From Abiotrophia sp. HMSC24B09 (GTDB lineage: Bacteria; Bacillota; Bacilli; Lactobacillales; Aerococcaceae): 32,117 nt of DNA. Of the stretch, positions 1 through 7,728 are shown one piece after another; positions within the stretch are counted from its first letter, which is position 1, and each line of letters starts with the position of its first letter. Position numbers and translations under genes: made by a program. The notes beneath the pieces were generated by a model that saw only the letters and a program-made list of their open reading frames with translations, was not told the DNA's origin and searched no databases. The stretch spans positions 522,275-554,391 of the forward strand of contig NZ_KV822195.1 in NCBI RefSeq assembly GCF_001815865.1. Reading direction: 5' to 3'.

Positions 1-1770
1 TACGCCAGTTTCTTCAACCGTGTAGACAGATGGATCGGTCTTACCATCTTGATAGTATGGTAAGTTAGACCAAGTTACGACCCCACCGGCTTTTGGCACA
101 TCTTTAACATCGCCATAGTTAGCGCCATCACGCTTAAGTTGGAATTTGATAGACGGACGCTTAGAAGCATCTTGGTCACCTGCCCATACCTTAGTAGCCT
201 TAAACCCTGTAGAACGTTTTTTGTTCTCAATTGTACGGATTACGCCTGTTTCAGTTACGGTTACTTCAGTCACATCATTGGATAACTCGTAGCCTGCTGG
301 AGCTGTCTCTTCTTGAATTTTGAAGGTTCCTTTTGCAGCTAAAGTATCTTTAATTTTATCAGAAATGGTTGAACCATCCGTGCCAGTAGGCGCTAAGCGG
401 AATTCATTCCCATCTGGGTCAGTTACTTTAAAGACAGCGCCCGCTAAAGGCTTCTTAGTTTCAGCATCTACCTTATTAATCACAATACGGTAGGCAACAT
501 TCAATTGAATAGCCCCGCCTTCCGTCAAACTGCTACGACGACGAACTTCCTCTTTCGTGCTATTGTTTACTGCGTTATTAGGGAGGGGTTTATCATCACC
601 TTGAACAGAAATCACGTTCCCAACGGTACTCCCATCCCCAGGAGCGGTTGTTTTATAGTCCAAAATGAAAGGTTTACCAGATGGGTTGAAGATAGTCATT
701 TTGAACTTAGTGTAGTTATCACTGAAGCTAATAGAGTAGTCACTACCTTCTTCTAATTCATAACCATCATCTAAACCCCAGTTCTGATTAATCTTTTTAC
801 CCGACAAGAGACGGAAGCTTTCAGGGATAAACTGCATGTCCCCACTACCCTGGGAAATTTCATCATAAACAACATATTTATTATATTTGCCTAGGCTTGC
901 GTTAAGACGAACACGCCAAGGGTGAACATAATTACCTGTAGTGCCCAGAGCAACAGATTCCCAAGGATCTTCAATCATAACCCCCCATAACTTGTTAAAG
1001 TTCTCACCGCTTAGGTAAGGGCCGTTGTCAGTGACTGGGCCACGCGGATCTACTTTTAACACGATATTTACGCCTGCAGCGGAACCTTTATCTTTAAGGC
1101 GAATAGTAACTGGAGTTTTAATTGTATCAGATTTAAACTGTACAAAGAAACTTCCCCGTACACCATAAGCAGTATCCGCTTTTTTAGCTTCAAGGTATTT
1201 TTCTAAGTTTTGAATGCTGATATGAACTGAACCACCTTGACCAGGGCCGTTAGAAGTAACTTCCGCAACACCAACGGCAATGCCAGTCGGACCATCAATC
1301 AAGTCAAAACTCCCTGCTAGAACTGTTAGAGGTGCTGGAATTTCATATTCAAAGTAATCCCCATTGTTCAAGTTATAATCATAGTCTGCTAGGTCAAACT
1401 GCATTTCAAAACCAAAGAGCGACCCTTCTCTTAAAACGTAGTTACCGTCTTCATCCTTAGTTGCTTCACGAGCATTGTTATAGTCCCAAACAATGGCACT
1501 TCTAACTGCATTGTGTAAGGCTTTAGGTGTGCCGTTGATATTAGTATTAAGCGCTTGTGCTTGGGGGAAGCTTGTTTCCTCTTCAGATTCTGATGAAGCA
1601 TTTTCATTTGCATCATCATTTGACGACGAATTTACAGACGAAGAGACAAGCTCCTCGACATCGGATGCGCTACTGACATCCTGAGCAAAAGCCTCTAACG
1701 GGCCTGATAAAACACTGAAGATGAGCATTAAGATGGCAAACAGTTTTGCCCATTTAACATTTTCCTTCAT
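1..1770 (-). CDS. SpaA/Cna_B-type surface adhesin, N-terminal 590 residues (3' end outside window)
   Basis: This is a secreted surface protein cut by the left edge; the reading frame is open to base 1. The ATG at 1770 follows the ribosome site AGAGGAGG. Residues 1-30 form a signal peptide (MKENVKWAK, hydrophobic core, cleavage near AFA-QD). A Ser/Asp/Glu-rich linker covers about 30-70. An adhesin head of about 350 residues follows, rich in beta-strand-like sequence and resembling collagen/fibrinogen-binding N domains. A SpaA-like domain spans about 428-515, with K433 in the INKVD strand and E488 in ETAPAGY, the usual partners of an intramolecular isopeptide bond. A Cna_B domain begins near 522, with KVWAGD around W529 and a YTVEETG strand at the window edge. 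The family binds host matrix or forms pilus-like stalks and is normally wall-anchored; the anchor is not visible here. The ligand is unknown. Confidence 0.9.
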   Translation of the reverse strand, partial: MKENVKWAKLFAILMLIFSVLSGPLEAFAQDVSSASDVEELVSSSVNSSSNDDANENASSESEEETSFPQAQALNTNINGTPKALHNAVRSAIVWDYNNAREATKDEDGNYVLREGSLFGFEMQFDLADYDYNLNNGDYFEYEIPAPLTVLAGSFDLIDGPTGIAVGVAEVTSNGPGQGGSVHISIQNLEKYLEAKKADTAYGVRGSFFVQFKSDTIKTPVTIRLKDKGSAAGVNIVLKVDPRGPVTDNGPYLSGENFNKLWGVMIEDPWESVALGTTGNYVHPWRVRLNASLGKYNKYVVYDEISQGSGDMQFIPESFRLLSGKKINQNWGLDDGYELEEGSDYSISFSDNYTKFKMTIFNPSGKPFILDYKTTAPGDGSTVGNVISVQGDDKPLPNNAVNNSTKEEVRRRSSLTEGGAIQLNVAYRIVINKVDAETKKPLAGAVFKVTDPDGNEFRLAPTGTDGSTISDKIKDTLAAKGTFKIQEETAPAGYELSNDVTEVTVTETGVIRTIENKKRSTGFKATKVWAGDQDASKRPSIKFQLKRDGANYGDVKDVPKAGGVVTWSNLPYYQDGKTDPSVYTVEETGV

Positions 1771-2182
1771 ATATTTTCCTCCTCTTGATTAAGTCATCCT
1801 CACGGCAACAGAACACTCTATGACAACGGCCCTTGTGGGGCAAAGCCCTGCTTCAATCAGAATGAGTAGCCAAATCCTTAATCGCTATTCGTTCGACTAG
1901 TTAAGTCTAGGTTTCTTATATTTGCTAATTAACCAATAGTCCTATTCTTAATAAATTACTTTCTTATACAGACTTCCAATCTATCTTTATAAATGATAGT
2001 TTATTTACTACCTTTCGTCCCTACCTATCACTTACACTTGATATTTTTCATTTCACCAACCCCCTATATTCGTAAATATGAGTGATAGGACACGACTGAG
2101 ATATTAATACATCAAGACATTGAGACAGTCTTATGACAATTGCACTAGAAAAACTATTTCATTTATATAACCAGTCACTGAC

Positions 2183-2211
2183 ATTATAACAAAAAGGTTA
2201 CGTTCTGTAAA
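2183..2211 (-). promoter_or_regulatory. Promoter of the adhesin gene
   Basis: On the minus strand there is TTTACA at 2211-2206, a 17-base spacer, and a perfect TATAAT at 2188-2183. It points at the adhesin. Transcription would start near 2176, leaving a leader of about 405 bases. No better promoter is visible closer to the start codon. Confidence 0.65.
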
Positions 2212-2275
2212 TCGAAAAACGTTAATTAATGCCACATATTGTTTCTAATATTCGTATCACCATCTATATATAGAG

Positions 2276-2326
2276 GTTGATACACCCAAATATACATATT
2301 TATAGATGTATAGTTATATAATCAAC
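2276..2326. repeat. AT-rich imperfect inverted repeat
   Basis: GTTGAT (2276-2281) pairs with ATCAAC (2321-2326), and inside them TATACAT (2291-2297) pairs with ATGTATA (2306-2312). It lies about 65 bases upstream of the adhesin -35 box, so it could be a regulator site or only a product of the AT-rich composition. Confidence 0.4.
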
Positions 2327-2474
2327 ACAAAAATACGAACATTGCGATTATATAGAAAAGTTATTGATATTAACTTGTCTATATAAAATGACATTCATTA
2401 ATCCGCTTTAAAGTTATCTAGGCTTTATAACCTAGCATGAAATAGATACATCAAAATTTAACTTTTAATATTTT

Positions 2475-2490
2475 TTGCAAGCGCAACCAG
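2475..2490 (+). promoter_or_regulatory. Candidate cre (CcpA) site
   Basis: TTGCAAGCGCAACCAG fits the consensus WTGNAARCGNWWWCAW at 14 of 16 positions. A second, similar sequence lies at 2585-2600 (TTGCAAACGTTTTTGA). Both are far (about 260 to 400 bases) upstream of the adhesin promoter, so their role is uncertain. Confidence 0.3.
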
Positions 2491-2550
2491 TTTTGCAGTT
2501 AAATTTTTCGTACAAATATATTGGTTTGATTGAGATCTTAAAAGCACAAA

Positions 2551-2582
2551 AAAAGTAGTTAACTCACAGATTAACTACTTTT
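2551..2582 (-). terminator. Rho-independent terminator of the lspA-rluD-DUF2786 operon
   Basis: A perfect 12-base stem (AAAAGTAGTTAA with its complement) encloses an 8-base loop. On the minus strand it is followed by a run of T, 27 bases after the stop codon of the DUF2786 gene. Confidence 0.85.
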
Positions 2583-2609
2583 CTTTGCAAACGTTTTTGA
2601 TATTAAATT

Positions 2610-3326
2610 CTAATTATCTCCGCAATCTAGCTGAGCAGCCTCAAGACTCATTGATTTAGCTTGTTGATAGCCACTCTCATAGGCCAAGCCCTCTTCAGTG
2701 ACATGAGGTTGCTTAAAGACAATATGCCCCTGAACCTGAGCGCGGAAAGCCTCTCTTACCTCTTCAGGAACTTGAATTACCAAGGAATAGCCCGCTTCTT
2801 CCGCTACCATAACTTGACGCTGACGCTCATATTTTGCTGCTAAGCCATCCATAAAACCTTGATAATAGGCTCGACGTTGGCTTTGCTTCTGGGAGGAGGT
2901 CAAATCTTGGCTAACTAATTTAAGGTGTTGTCCAGCATGATACTTCATGGCCTTAGTCGCTAGTTGAAAGACATGATAGGCTAAATCCACGTCTGACTGA
3001 TATCCCATATAGACGATCTTGCGCTGAGTTTTTGATTGATGAGGCAATCGCGTGCTCTGCACATAGAGCATAATGCGAAAATTATCTGCAATAGTTCGTG
3101 CCAATAGCTTCTCCCACCAAAAGAGGGTTTTGTAGACAGATAAGGAACGTGTGACAATGACATCTAGACTAGTGGCCGCATCTAGCTCATGCTGAGATAT
3201 TTTATGCTTAAGCATGAGTTTTTGTGCCATCAAGAGAGCTGTCTGGCTCTCCTCATCCTGGTTACCGTCCTCTGCTAGCTCAAGCAAATTACGGATTTTA
3301 TCCAAGATTTTATCATTTGGATTCAT
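2610..3326 (-). CDS. DUF2786 domain protein
   Basis: This 238-residue protein is of unknown function. Residues 1-45 carry the DUF2786 signature: a KILDKIRNLLELAED helix, then a helix with ALLMAQKLMLKHKIS. The rest is predominantly helical, with conserved-looking YMGYQSDVDLAYHVFQLA (about residues 102-120) and ARRAYYQGF-like segments resembling the companion domain often found after DUF2786. It has no signal peptide and no membrane segment, so it is presumably cytosolic. It begins 38 bases after rluD behind AAAGG and is probably the last gene of the lspA-rluD transcript, with a terminator just downstream. Family members occur in phages and bacterial chromosomes; no biochemical role can be read here. 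Confidence 0.75.
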   Translation of the reverse strand: MNPNDKILDKIRNLLELAEDGNQDEESQTALLMAQKLMLKHKISQHELDAATSLDVIVTRSLSVYKTLFWWEKLLARTIADNFRIMLYVQSTRLPHQSKTQRKIVYMGYQSDVDLAYHVFQLATKAMKYHAGQHLKLVSQDLTSSQKQSQRRAYYQGFMDGLAAKYERQRQVMVAEEAGYSLVIQVPEEVREAFRAQVQGHIVFKQPHVTEEGLAYESGYQQAKSMSLEAAQLDCGDN

Positions 3327-3364
3327 GAATACCCGACCTTTCTGTGGAAACGTTGGTCATAAAT

Positions 3365-4294
3365 TCAAGCTAACTGACTTAAAACTTGCTCAAAATGACC
3401 TGGCAGTGGCGCCTTAAATTCTAACCACTCACCTGTTCTAGGATGTTGTAATTTAAGTGCATAGGCATGGAGTAGTTGGCCAGACATATCATGGACGAGT
3501 GACCCTTTGACATGGTCCAGCCCCTTGCGATATACTGGGTCACCAACTAGTGGATGTCCAATAAACTCTAGGTGGACACGAATCTGGTGAGTCCGACCGG
3601 TCTCTAGCTCCAAGTCTAATAAAGTAGCATTCTCATAACTTTCTAAGACTTGAAAACGAGTTAAAGCATATTTCCCGTCTTTAGCAACCGTCCAACGCAA
3701 GCGATTTGCTGGATCTCGTTGCAGTGGGGCTTCAATAGTACCTTGCGGAGCTTTGACGTGGCCATGCACGAGTGCCCTATATGAGCGACGCATATCATGA
3801 TTGACTAGTTGGTCTGCTAGGGCTTGGTGAGCGGCATTATGTTTAGCTACTACTAAGAGGCCAGAAGTGTCCTTATCAATCCGATGTACGATACCAGGGC
3901 GGTATAAATCCGAGCCGCTGGACAGATTTCCGTTCAAGTAATGAAGTAAGCCATTGACCAGAGTTCCCTGTAGATGGCCTTTCGAAGGATGCACGACTAA
4001 TCCTGCTGGTTTATTAATGACCAGGATATCCTCGTCTTCATATACAATATTTAGATCCATTGCCTCAGGTTCTGGTAGGGTGTCTTCTTCTACTATAAGG
4101 CTTCGACGCTCAACCAGGAGGCATTCATCTCCCTTTAGTTTAAAGTTGGCTTTTTGATGGTGCCCATCTACCCTAACAAGGCCGTCTTTGATAATCTTTT
4201 GAATAGTTGAGCGGCTTTCGCCAGGCATTAAGTCGGTTAAAATCTTATCCAGACGTCCCGATTGCCCTTTTAATTGAAATTCCTCTGCTGTCAT
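3365..4294 (-). CDS. rluD: Ribosomal large subunit pseudouridine synthase, RluD family
   Basis: This 309-residue enzyme isomerises uridines to pseudouridine in RNA. An N-terminal S4 RNA-binding domain (about residues 10-70, with RLDKIL and IIKDGLVRVDG) precedes the catalytic domain. That domain holds the HRIDKDTSGL motif, whose aspartate (about D140) is the catalytic nucleophile, and the later GRTHQIRVH and HPLVGDPVY motifs of the RluA/RluD group. The reading frame extends two codons upstream to a TTG, but AAGGAG lies six bases before the ATG at 4294 and touches the TTG, so ATG is chosen. It is cotranscribed with lspA (26 bases upstream), an arrangement common in Firmicutes. The exact target (RluD sites in helix 69 or another site) cannot be settled by sequence alone. 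Confidence 0.93.
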   Translation of the reverse strand: MTAEEFQLKGQSGRLDKILTDLMPGESRSTIQKIIKDGLVRVDGHHQKANFKLKGDECLLVERRSLIVEEDTLPEPEAMDLNIVYEDEDILVINKPAGLVVHPSKGHLQGTLVNGLLHYLNGNLSSGSDLYRPGIVHRIDKDTSGLLVVAKHNAAHQALADQLVNHDMRRSYRALVHGHVKAPQGTIEAPLQRDPANRLRWTVAKDGKYALTRFQVLESYENATLLDLELETGRTHQIRVHLEFIGHPLVGDPVYRKGLDHVKGSLVHDMSGQLLHAYALKLQHPRTGEWLEFKAPLPGHFEQVLSQLA

Positions 4295-4320
4295 AAGCAA
4301 CTCCTTCTTTGCGACATTCT

Positions 4321-4773
4321 TTAAAATAAACTCAAATCTTGCTCTTTTGCGAGTACAAGTAAAATGATAACACCAATCGTCAAGGCTGAATCCGCTAGAT
4401 TGAAAATTGGGAAGCTGATAAAATCCGTTTGTAGCATATCAACAACATAGCCATTGACAAGACGATCAATCAGATTGCCTAATGCACCGCCTACTAGACA
4501 TCCATAGGCAAAATTGACCCAGGAAGAGCTAGCTTGTTTTTTATAAATTTTATAGCTGAAAAAAGTAACTGCTAAGACTGTAATAGCAATAAAGAGACCT
4601 TGAGCTCCGGGTAAGATGCCCCAAGATGCCCCCCTATTTTGTACGTGGGTTAAACTGAAAAATCCAGGAATAAGCTTAATTTGGGATCCTAGCGCAAGGT
4701 TTGAAACAACCCAAAACTTCAGACCCTGGTCGGCAATTATAAGGCCAACTATCGTAACCAATGCGACTAACAT
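4321..4773 (-). CDS. lspA: Lipoprotein signal peptidase (signal peptidase II)
   Basis: This 150-residue membrane aspartyl protease cleaves diacylglyceryl-modified prolipoproteins just before the lipobox cysteine. Four membrane segments are visible (about 3-23, 58-76, 88-105 and 127-143). The two catalytic aspartates are D112 (VVDM) and D128 (NLADS), in the family motifs NLIDRLVNGYVVD and FNLADS; NRGASWG is also present. The frame is open 23 codons further upstream, but AAGGAG lies six bases before the ATG at 4773, and the family normally starts at this point. It heads the operon lspA-rluD-DUF2786 and diverges from two lipoprotein genes that are its probable substrates. Confidence 0.96.
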   Translation of the reverse strand: MLVALVTIVGLIIADQGLKFWVVSNLALGSQIKLIPGFFSLTHVQNRGASWGILPGAQGLFIAITVLAVTFFSYKIYKKQASSSWVNFAYGCLVGGALGNLIDRLVNGYVVDMLQTDFISFPIFNLADSALTIGVIILLVLAKEQDLSLF

Positions 4774-4783
4774 GTCGTTCTCC

Positions 4784-4813
4784 TTGTTAAATGCGTTTTC
4801 TTTTTGGTATAAT
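4784..4813 (+). promoter_or_regulatory. Promoter of the two-lipoprotein operon
   Basis: TTGTTA (4784-4789), an 18-base spacer and a perfect TATAAT (4808-4813) point right toward the gene at 4897; the start would be near 4820. It overlaps the opposing lspA promoter region. Confidence 0.5.
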
Positions 4814-4830
4814 AAAGATGTATAAGTTCT

Positions 4831-4859
4831 ATTATACCTCAAAATGGTGAAGAAAACAC
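4831..4859 (-). promoter_or_regulatory. Promoter of lspA-rluD-DUF2786
   Basis: A perfect minus-strand TATAAT lies at 4836-4831, 58 bases before the lspA start. The -35 position (about 4854-4859) is weak and overlaps the palindrome at 4857-4873, so activation or repression there is plausible. Confidence 0.5.
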
Positions 4860-4873
4860 CTAGGTGGCACCTA
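4857..4873. promoter_or_regulatory. Candidate operator: CACCTA/TAGGTG palindrome
   Basis: CACCTAGGTG (4857-4866) is a perfect 10-base palindrome. It is followed at once by GCACCTA, so TAGGTG (4861-4866) also pairs with CACCTA (4868-4873). Three alternating half-sites thus sit on the lspA -35 region and in the leader of the divergent lipoprotein operon. No known regulator is identified. Confidence 0.4.
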
Positions 4874-4896
4874 AAAACTAAAGTAAAGGAGTCTTT

Positions 4897-5535
4897 ATGA
4901 AGCGATTCAAATATCTATTGATTTTGCTCTGTAGTTGCCTTTTTCTTGTGGCTTGCGACAATTCCTTAACTCGCGTAGATCGCGCTGTAGGCCTAATTCA
5001 AGAGGATACTATTGCCATTCTCAATGATTTAACCGAAATTCAAACACAAGAAAAGAATTTACAAGCAGCTTTTGAAACAGACTTAGGCCAAAATGATTTG
5101 GCGCTTTTCAACAAAAATGATAGCCAAGTTGAGAAAAACATTCAAGAACGAAAATCAAGAATTGATGATATCAATAAAAAGCGTACTCACCTTCAAGAGA
5201 TGCTCAAGGAACTTAGTCAGGGAACTGATAATAAGAATCTTCCCACTGACAAATTCCAAGATATCAGTAATGCCATTAATCAACTAGACCAGGATTTAGC
5301 TACTTATGTAACGGACTATGCGGCGAATTTAGCCCTGGAATCTCAATCATTCAAATCCATTGCTAATCCAGAATCTAACTACCAGTCTTTCTTTGATGTC
5401 TTAAAAAACGTTAACACACTCTCTACAACAAATCTCATGAATCTAGACAAGGTTCTGCCCCATTTTGAGAAATTAAATGCTAATCTAGTCAATCTTAAAG
5501 TTGAACTAGTTAAATTGAAAGAACAGAAAAAATAG
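4897..5535 (+). CDS. YkyA-like cell-wall-associated lipoprotein
   Basis: This 212-residue lipoprotein has a signal peptide at residues 1-19 and lipobox LVAC with the lipidated cysteine at C20. The mature part is almost wholly helical and rich in Lys, Asp, Asn and Gln, with heptad-like stretches suggesting coiled coils (roughly 30-125 and 165-210). Length and pattern fit the YkyA/PF10368 family of putative cell-wall-binding lipoproteins, whose function is not established. It starts at ATG 4897 behind AAAGGAG, lies 16 bases before the next lipoprotein gene, and diverges from lspA. It would be anchored in the outer face of the membrane. The family call rests on general resemblance and is less certain than the lipoprotein call. 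Confidence 0.75.
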   Translation: MKRFKYLLILLCSCLFLVACDNSLTRVDRAVGLIQEDTIAILNDLTEIQTQEKNLQAAFETDLGQNDLALFNKNDSQVEKNIQERKSRIDDINKKRTHLQEMLKELSQGTDNKNLPTDKFQDISNAINQLDQDLATYVTDYAANLALESQSFKSIANPESNYQSFFDVLKNVNTLSTTNLMNLDKVLPHFEKLNANLVNLKVELVKLKEQKK

Positions 5536-5551
5536 CTTCAGGAGGTAATGC

Positions 5552-6955
5552 ATGAAATCAGTCAAACCAGGCGCTATCTTGCTGCTCTTGATGCTCATTC
5601 TGACCGCATGTCAGAAGCAAGAACCCGCCCAACCGACCTATCAGACTCTCCCTCAGGTACAGGCTAAGTACACTGCAGATGAGATAGCCGACTTCAATAA
5701 TCGGCGGAGTCAAGGCAAAACCAACCGTTATGAGGGAATTAAGATTGAAGATGGTCGTATTCTCGTGACTCCAACCAATTTACCTAAGGCTTTATTCTAC
5801 GATAGTGGGATAAATATTGCTTATCCTAAAAATGGCGTAAAAGGCATCTATCTTTCACCTGAGATTATCGCCGACCAGACCAAGTTCCAGAATGTCATTG
5901 CTATGATGAAACGAAACGGCCTTAATGCTGCTGTTATCGACTTCAAGGATGACTATGGTCAAATTGTCACCCAAATCGAAACCGATAATGCCATGGTTAA
6001 AGAAAACATAGTTCAAGTGGCCGATTTAAAATCCGCTCTCAAGACCTTAGAAGCTAACCAGATTTATCCAATTGCCCGTATTGTTACCTTCAAAGATAAC
6101 ATGATGTCGGATAAACACCCAGAACTCTCCTTCCACTCACGTGAGACAGGAAGTATCTGGTCGGATGGCAATGGCTCTCAGTTTATTAACCCCTACCTAG
6201 AAGAAGTATGGAAATACAATATCGAAGTTTCTATTGCGGCCGCTAAGATGGGCTTCAAGGAAATTCAGTATGACTATGTCCGCTTCCCAGAAGGATTTGA
6301 GACCTTTGCTGAAGATTTACGCTTCGACAAAGGCAACTACAGCAACTATGTCTCCGCAAGTGGTAATAAGATTGAAGGTGAAGACCGGGTTGCGGCTATT
6401 ACTGACTTCTTGAAACTCGCCAAAGAACAACTTGCGCCATATGGTGTTAAAGTTGGTGCCGACGTCTTCGGTATTACGGCCGTTACTAGTGGTCAAACCG
6501 AAACAACCGGGATTGGTCAAGACTTCGCTAAAATGGCCGAGCAATTAGATGTTATCTCAAGTATGATTTATCCTTCTCACTGGGGGACAGCTTTCTTCGG
6601 TATTGAGCTACCTGACTTACACCCTTATGAATTAGTCGATGAGTATATGTTCTCGGAAGAACAGGTGCTTAAAAACGTCCAAAATAAGGTAATCAGTCGC
6701 CCTTGGATTCAAGACTTTACCGACTCAAGCAAACCAGTAGGCACCTACCAAGAATACGGCACCTTACAGGTTCAGGCACAAATTAATGCCCTAGCCAAGC
6801 ACAATATTCACGAGTTCTTACTCTGGAATGCTAACGGTGATTATTCTGAAGGCATTGATGTCAGTGGTAACAACACCAATAACCCAACCACCAATCAAGG
6901 TTCTAACCATCAGATGCAGAATACACAACAGAATCAAAATAACGGCAATCACTAG
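5552..6955 (+). CDS. Lipoprotein with DUF4015 glycoside-hydrolase-like domain
   Basis: This 467-residue protein has a signal peptide and lipobox LTAC (cysteine about C20). A short linker is followed by a (beta/alpha)8-like DUF4015 domain from about 95 to 430. Recognisable elements are VKGIYLSPE, GLNAAVIDFKDDYG, YPIARIVTFKD, FKEIQYDYVRFPEG, GVKVGADVFGI, DVISSMIYPSHW and FLLWNANGDY. The acidic clusters DFKDD, DYVRFPE and GADVFG are candidates for catalytic or substrate contacts, as in related glycosidase folds. The last 33 residues are a low-complexity Asn/Gln/Gly tail. The substrate is unknown; an exported glycosidase acting on wall or capsular sugar is the reasonable guess. It starts behind AGGAGG and is the second gene of the operon, ended by the hairpin at 6961-7003. 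Confidence 0.85.
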   Translation: MKSVKPGAILLLLMLILTACQKQEPAQPTYQTLPQVQAKYTADEIADFNNRRSQGKTNRYEGIKIEDGRILVTPTNLPKALFYDSGINIAYPKNGVKGIYLSPEIIADQTKFQNVIAMMKRNGLNAAVIDFKDDYGQIVTQIETDNAMVKENIVQVADLKSALKTLEANQIYPIARIVTFKDNMMSDKHPELSFHSRETGSIWSDGNGSQFINPYLEEVWKYNIEVSIAAAKMGFKEIQYDYVRFPEGFETFAEDLRFDKGNYSNYVSASGNKIEGEDRVAAITDFLKLAKEQLAPYGVKVGADVFGITAVTSGQTETTGIGQDFAKMAEQLDVISSMIYPSHWGTAFFGIELPDLHPYELVDEYMFSEEQVLKNVQNKVISRPWIQDFTDSSKPVGTYQEYGTLQVQAQINALAKHNIHEFLLWNANGDYSEGIDVSGNNTNNPTTNQGSNHQMQNTQQNQNNGNH

Positions 6956-6960
6956 ATAGC

Positions 6961-7003
6961 AGAAAATCCCCGTCACTGATTAATTCAGTGACGGGGATTT
7001 TCT
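6961..7003. terminator. Bidirectional terminator between convergent operons
   Basis: A perfect 19-base stem with a 5-base loop (TTAAT) and A/T-rich flanks lies 5 bases after the lipoprotein operon and 8 bases after the polysaccharide operon, so it can serve both strands. Confidence 0.9.
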
Positions 7004-7011
7004 ATTCTTGC

Positions 7012-7728
7012 TTAAGGTAAGAGCTTAACTTGAGCTGGTTCAGACGATACTTGCTGATAAATCGGGTTAGCTTGCCAATGATAGTGAGTGTTAGGTTCCA
7101 TGAAATCTGCGCCATATAGTAAGGAAAGATAGCGATGGCAATCTTGCGGTACCATTACTTTATGTTCTTCAATATTGGCCCAAACAATCTCCATTAGTGG
7201 TAATTGATAACGATAAGCCATCAAGCGAGTTGGCTGGCCGATGGCATTAATCTTGAACTCAATAGTGACACTCGAAAATTGAGTCTCTGTAACCTCATAG
7301 AAGATAAAGTCAATGTTAAGCCCATTAAAATCATAGGCCCGTTCTACGACTTTCCCCTCATAGGTAAAGTCCTTGCGTTTTCGGAATCCATTAGCTAAGA
7401 GATGACCTTCATAGACATCAAAGGCCTCTAAGTCACTGACTTTGAGAGCAAAGTCCATATCAATATCATGCTCAATGCGCCCACCTTCACGGTAGTAACC
7501 TAGCAGACTACCAAAATCCAACCATAAATCAAAGTTTAAGTGGTCTTGATCATAGACAATCTCTAAAATCCGGTCGAAGTTAGCCCTTAATAGAGCTTGT
7601 CGCCCTTCATCTAACTCTTTATTAGCCTTTTGATTTAACTGCTTAATAATCGGCAATTTTTTAATGCTGTCCTTGTGTTTACCTAAGAGACTGGCCAAAC
7701 TCCGTTTAGCCCATTGCATAAGTGACAT
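7012..7728 (-). CDS. LicD-family phosphotransferase (stand-alone)
   Basis: This 238-residue soluble protein has the LicD/nucleotidyltransferase-like core: WLDFGSLLGYYREGG (residues 69-83), then HDIDMDF with D88, D90 and D92 as the likely metal-binding aspartates. LicD-type enzymes transfer phosphodiester-linked groups, such as phosphocholine, from nucleotide donors to glycans or teichoic acids; the group and acceptor are not readable here. No licA, licB or licC genes lie in the window, so choline cannot be assumed. The start codon abuts the stop of the upstream gene (TAAATG), with GGAGG inside that gene's end, so translation is probably coupled. It is the last of four genes in the polysaccharide operon and shares its domain type with the C-terminal half of its neighbour. 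Confidence 0.8.
   Translation of the reverse strand: MSLMQWAKRSLASLLGKHKDSIKKLPIIKQLNQKANKELDEGRQALLRANFDRILEIVYDQDHLNFDLWLDFGSLLGYYREGGRIEHDIDMDFALKVSDLEAFDVYEGHLLANGFRKRKDFTYEGKVVERAYDFNGLNIDFIFYEVTETQFSSVTIEFKINAIGQPTRLMAYRYQLPLMEIVWANIEEHKVMVPQDCHRYLSLLYGADFMEPNTHYHWQANPIYQQVSSEPAQVKLLP

Larger units (their letters stand above)
1771..2609. other. Long AT-rich intergenic region upstream of the adhesin
   Basis: I see no convincing gene in these 839 bases. From right to left the region holds the terminator of the DUF2786 gene (2551-2582), two catabolite-repression-like sequences (2475-2490 and 2585-2600), an AT-rich imperfect inverted repeat (2276-2326), a strong minus-strand promoter (2183-2211), and about 405 bases of presumed untranslated leader before the adhesin ATG. 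In the leader, CCTATCACT at 2024-2032 is the reverse complement of AGTGATAGG at 2081-2089. GGGC-TTT-GCCC (minus strand, near 1840-1853) could form a small hairpin about 70 bases before the ribosome site. Confidence 0.7.

Noticed and set aside
4774..4842. 23-residue N-terminal extension of LspA
   Set aside because: There is no ribosome site at the upstream start. AAGGAG precedes the inner ATG, and the family begins at the first membrane helix.
5093..5287. 64-residue plus-strand open frame within the first lipoprotein gene
   Set aside because: It is an out-of-frame shadow of a well-supported lipoprotein gene.
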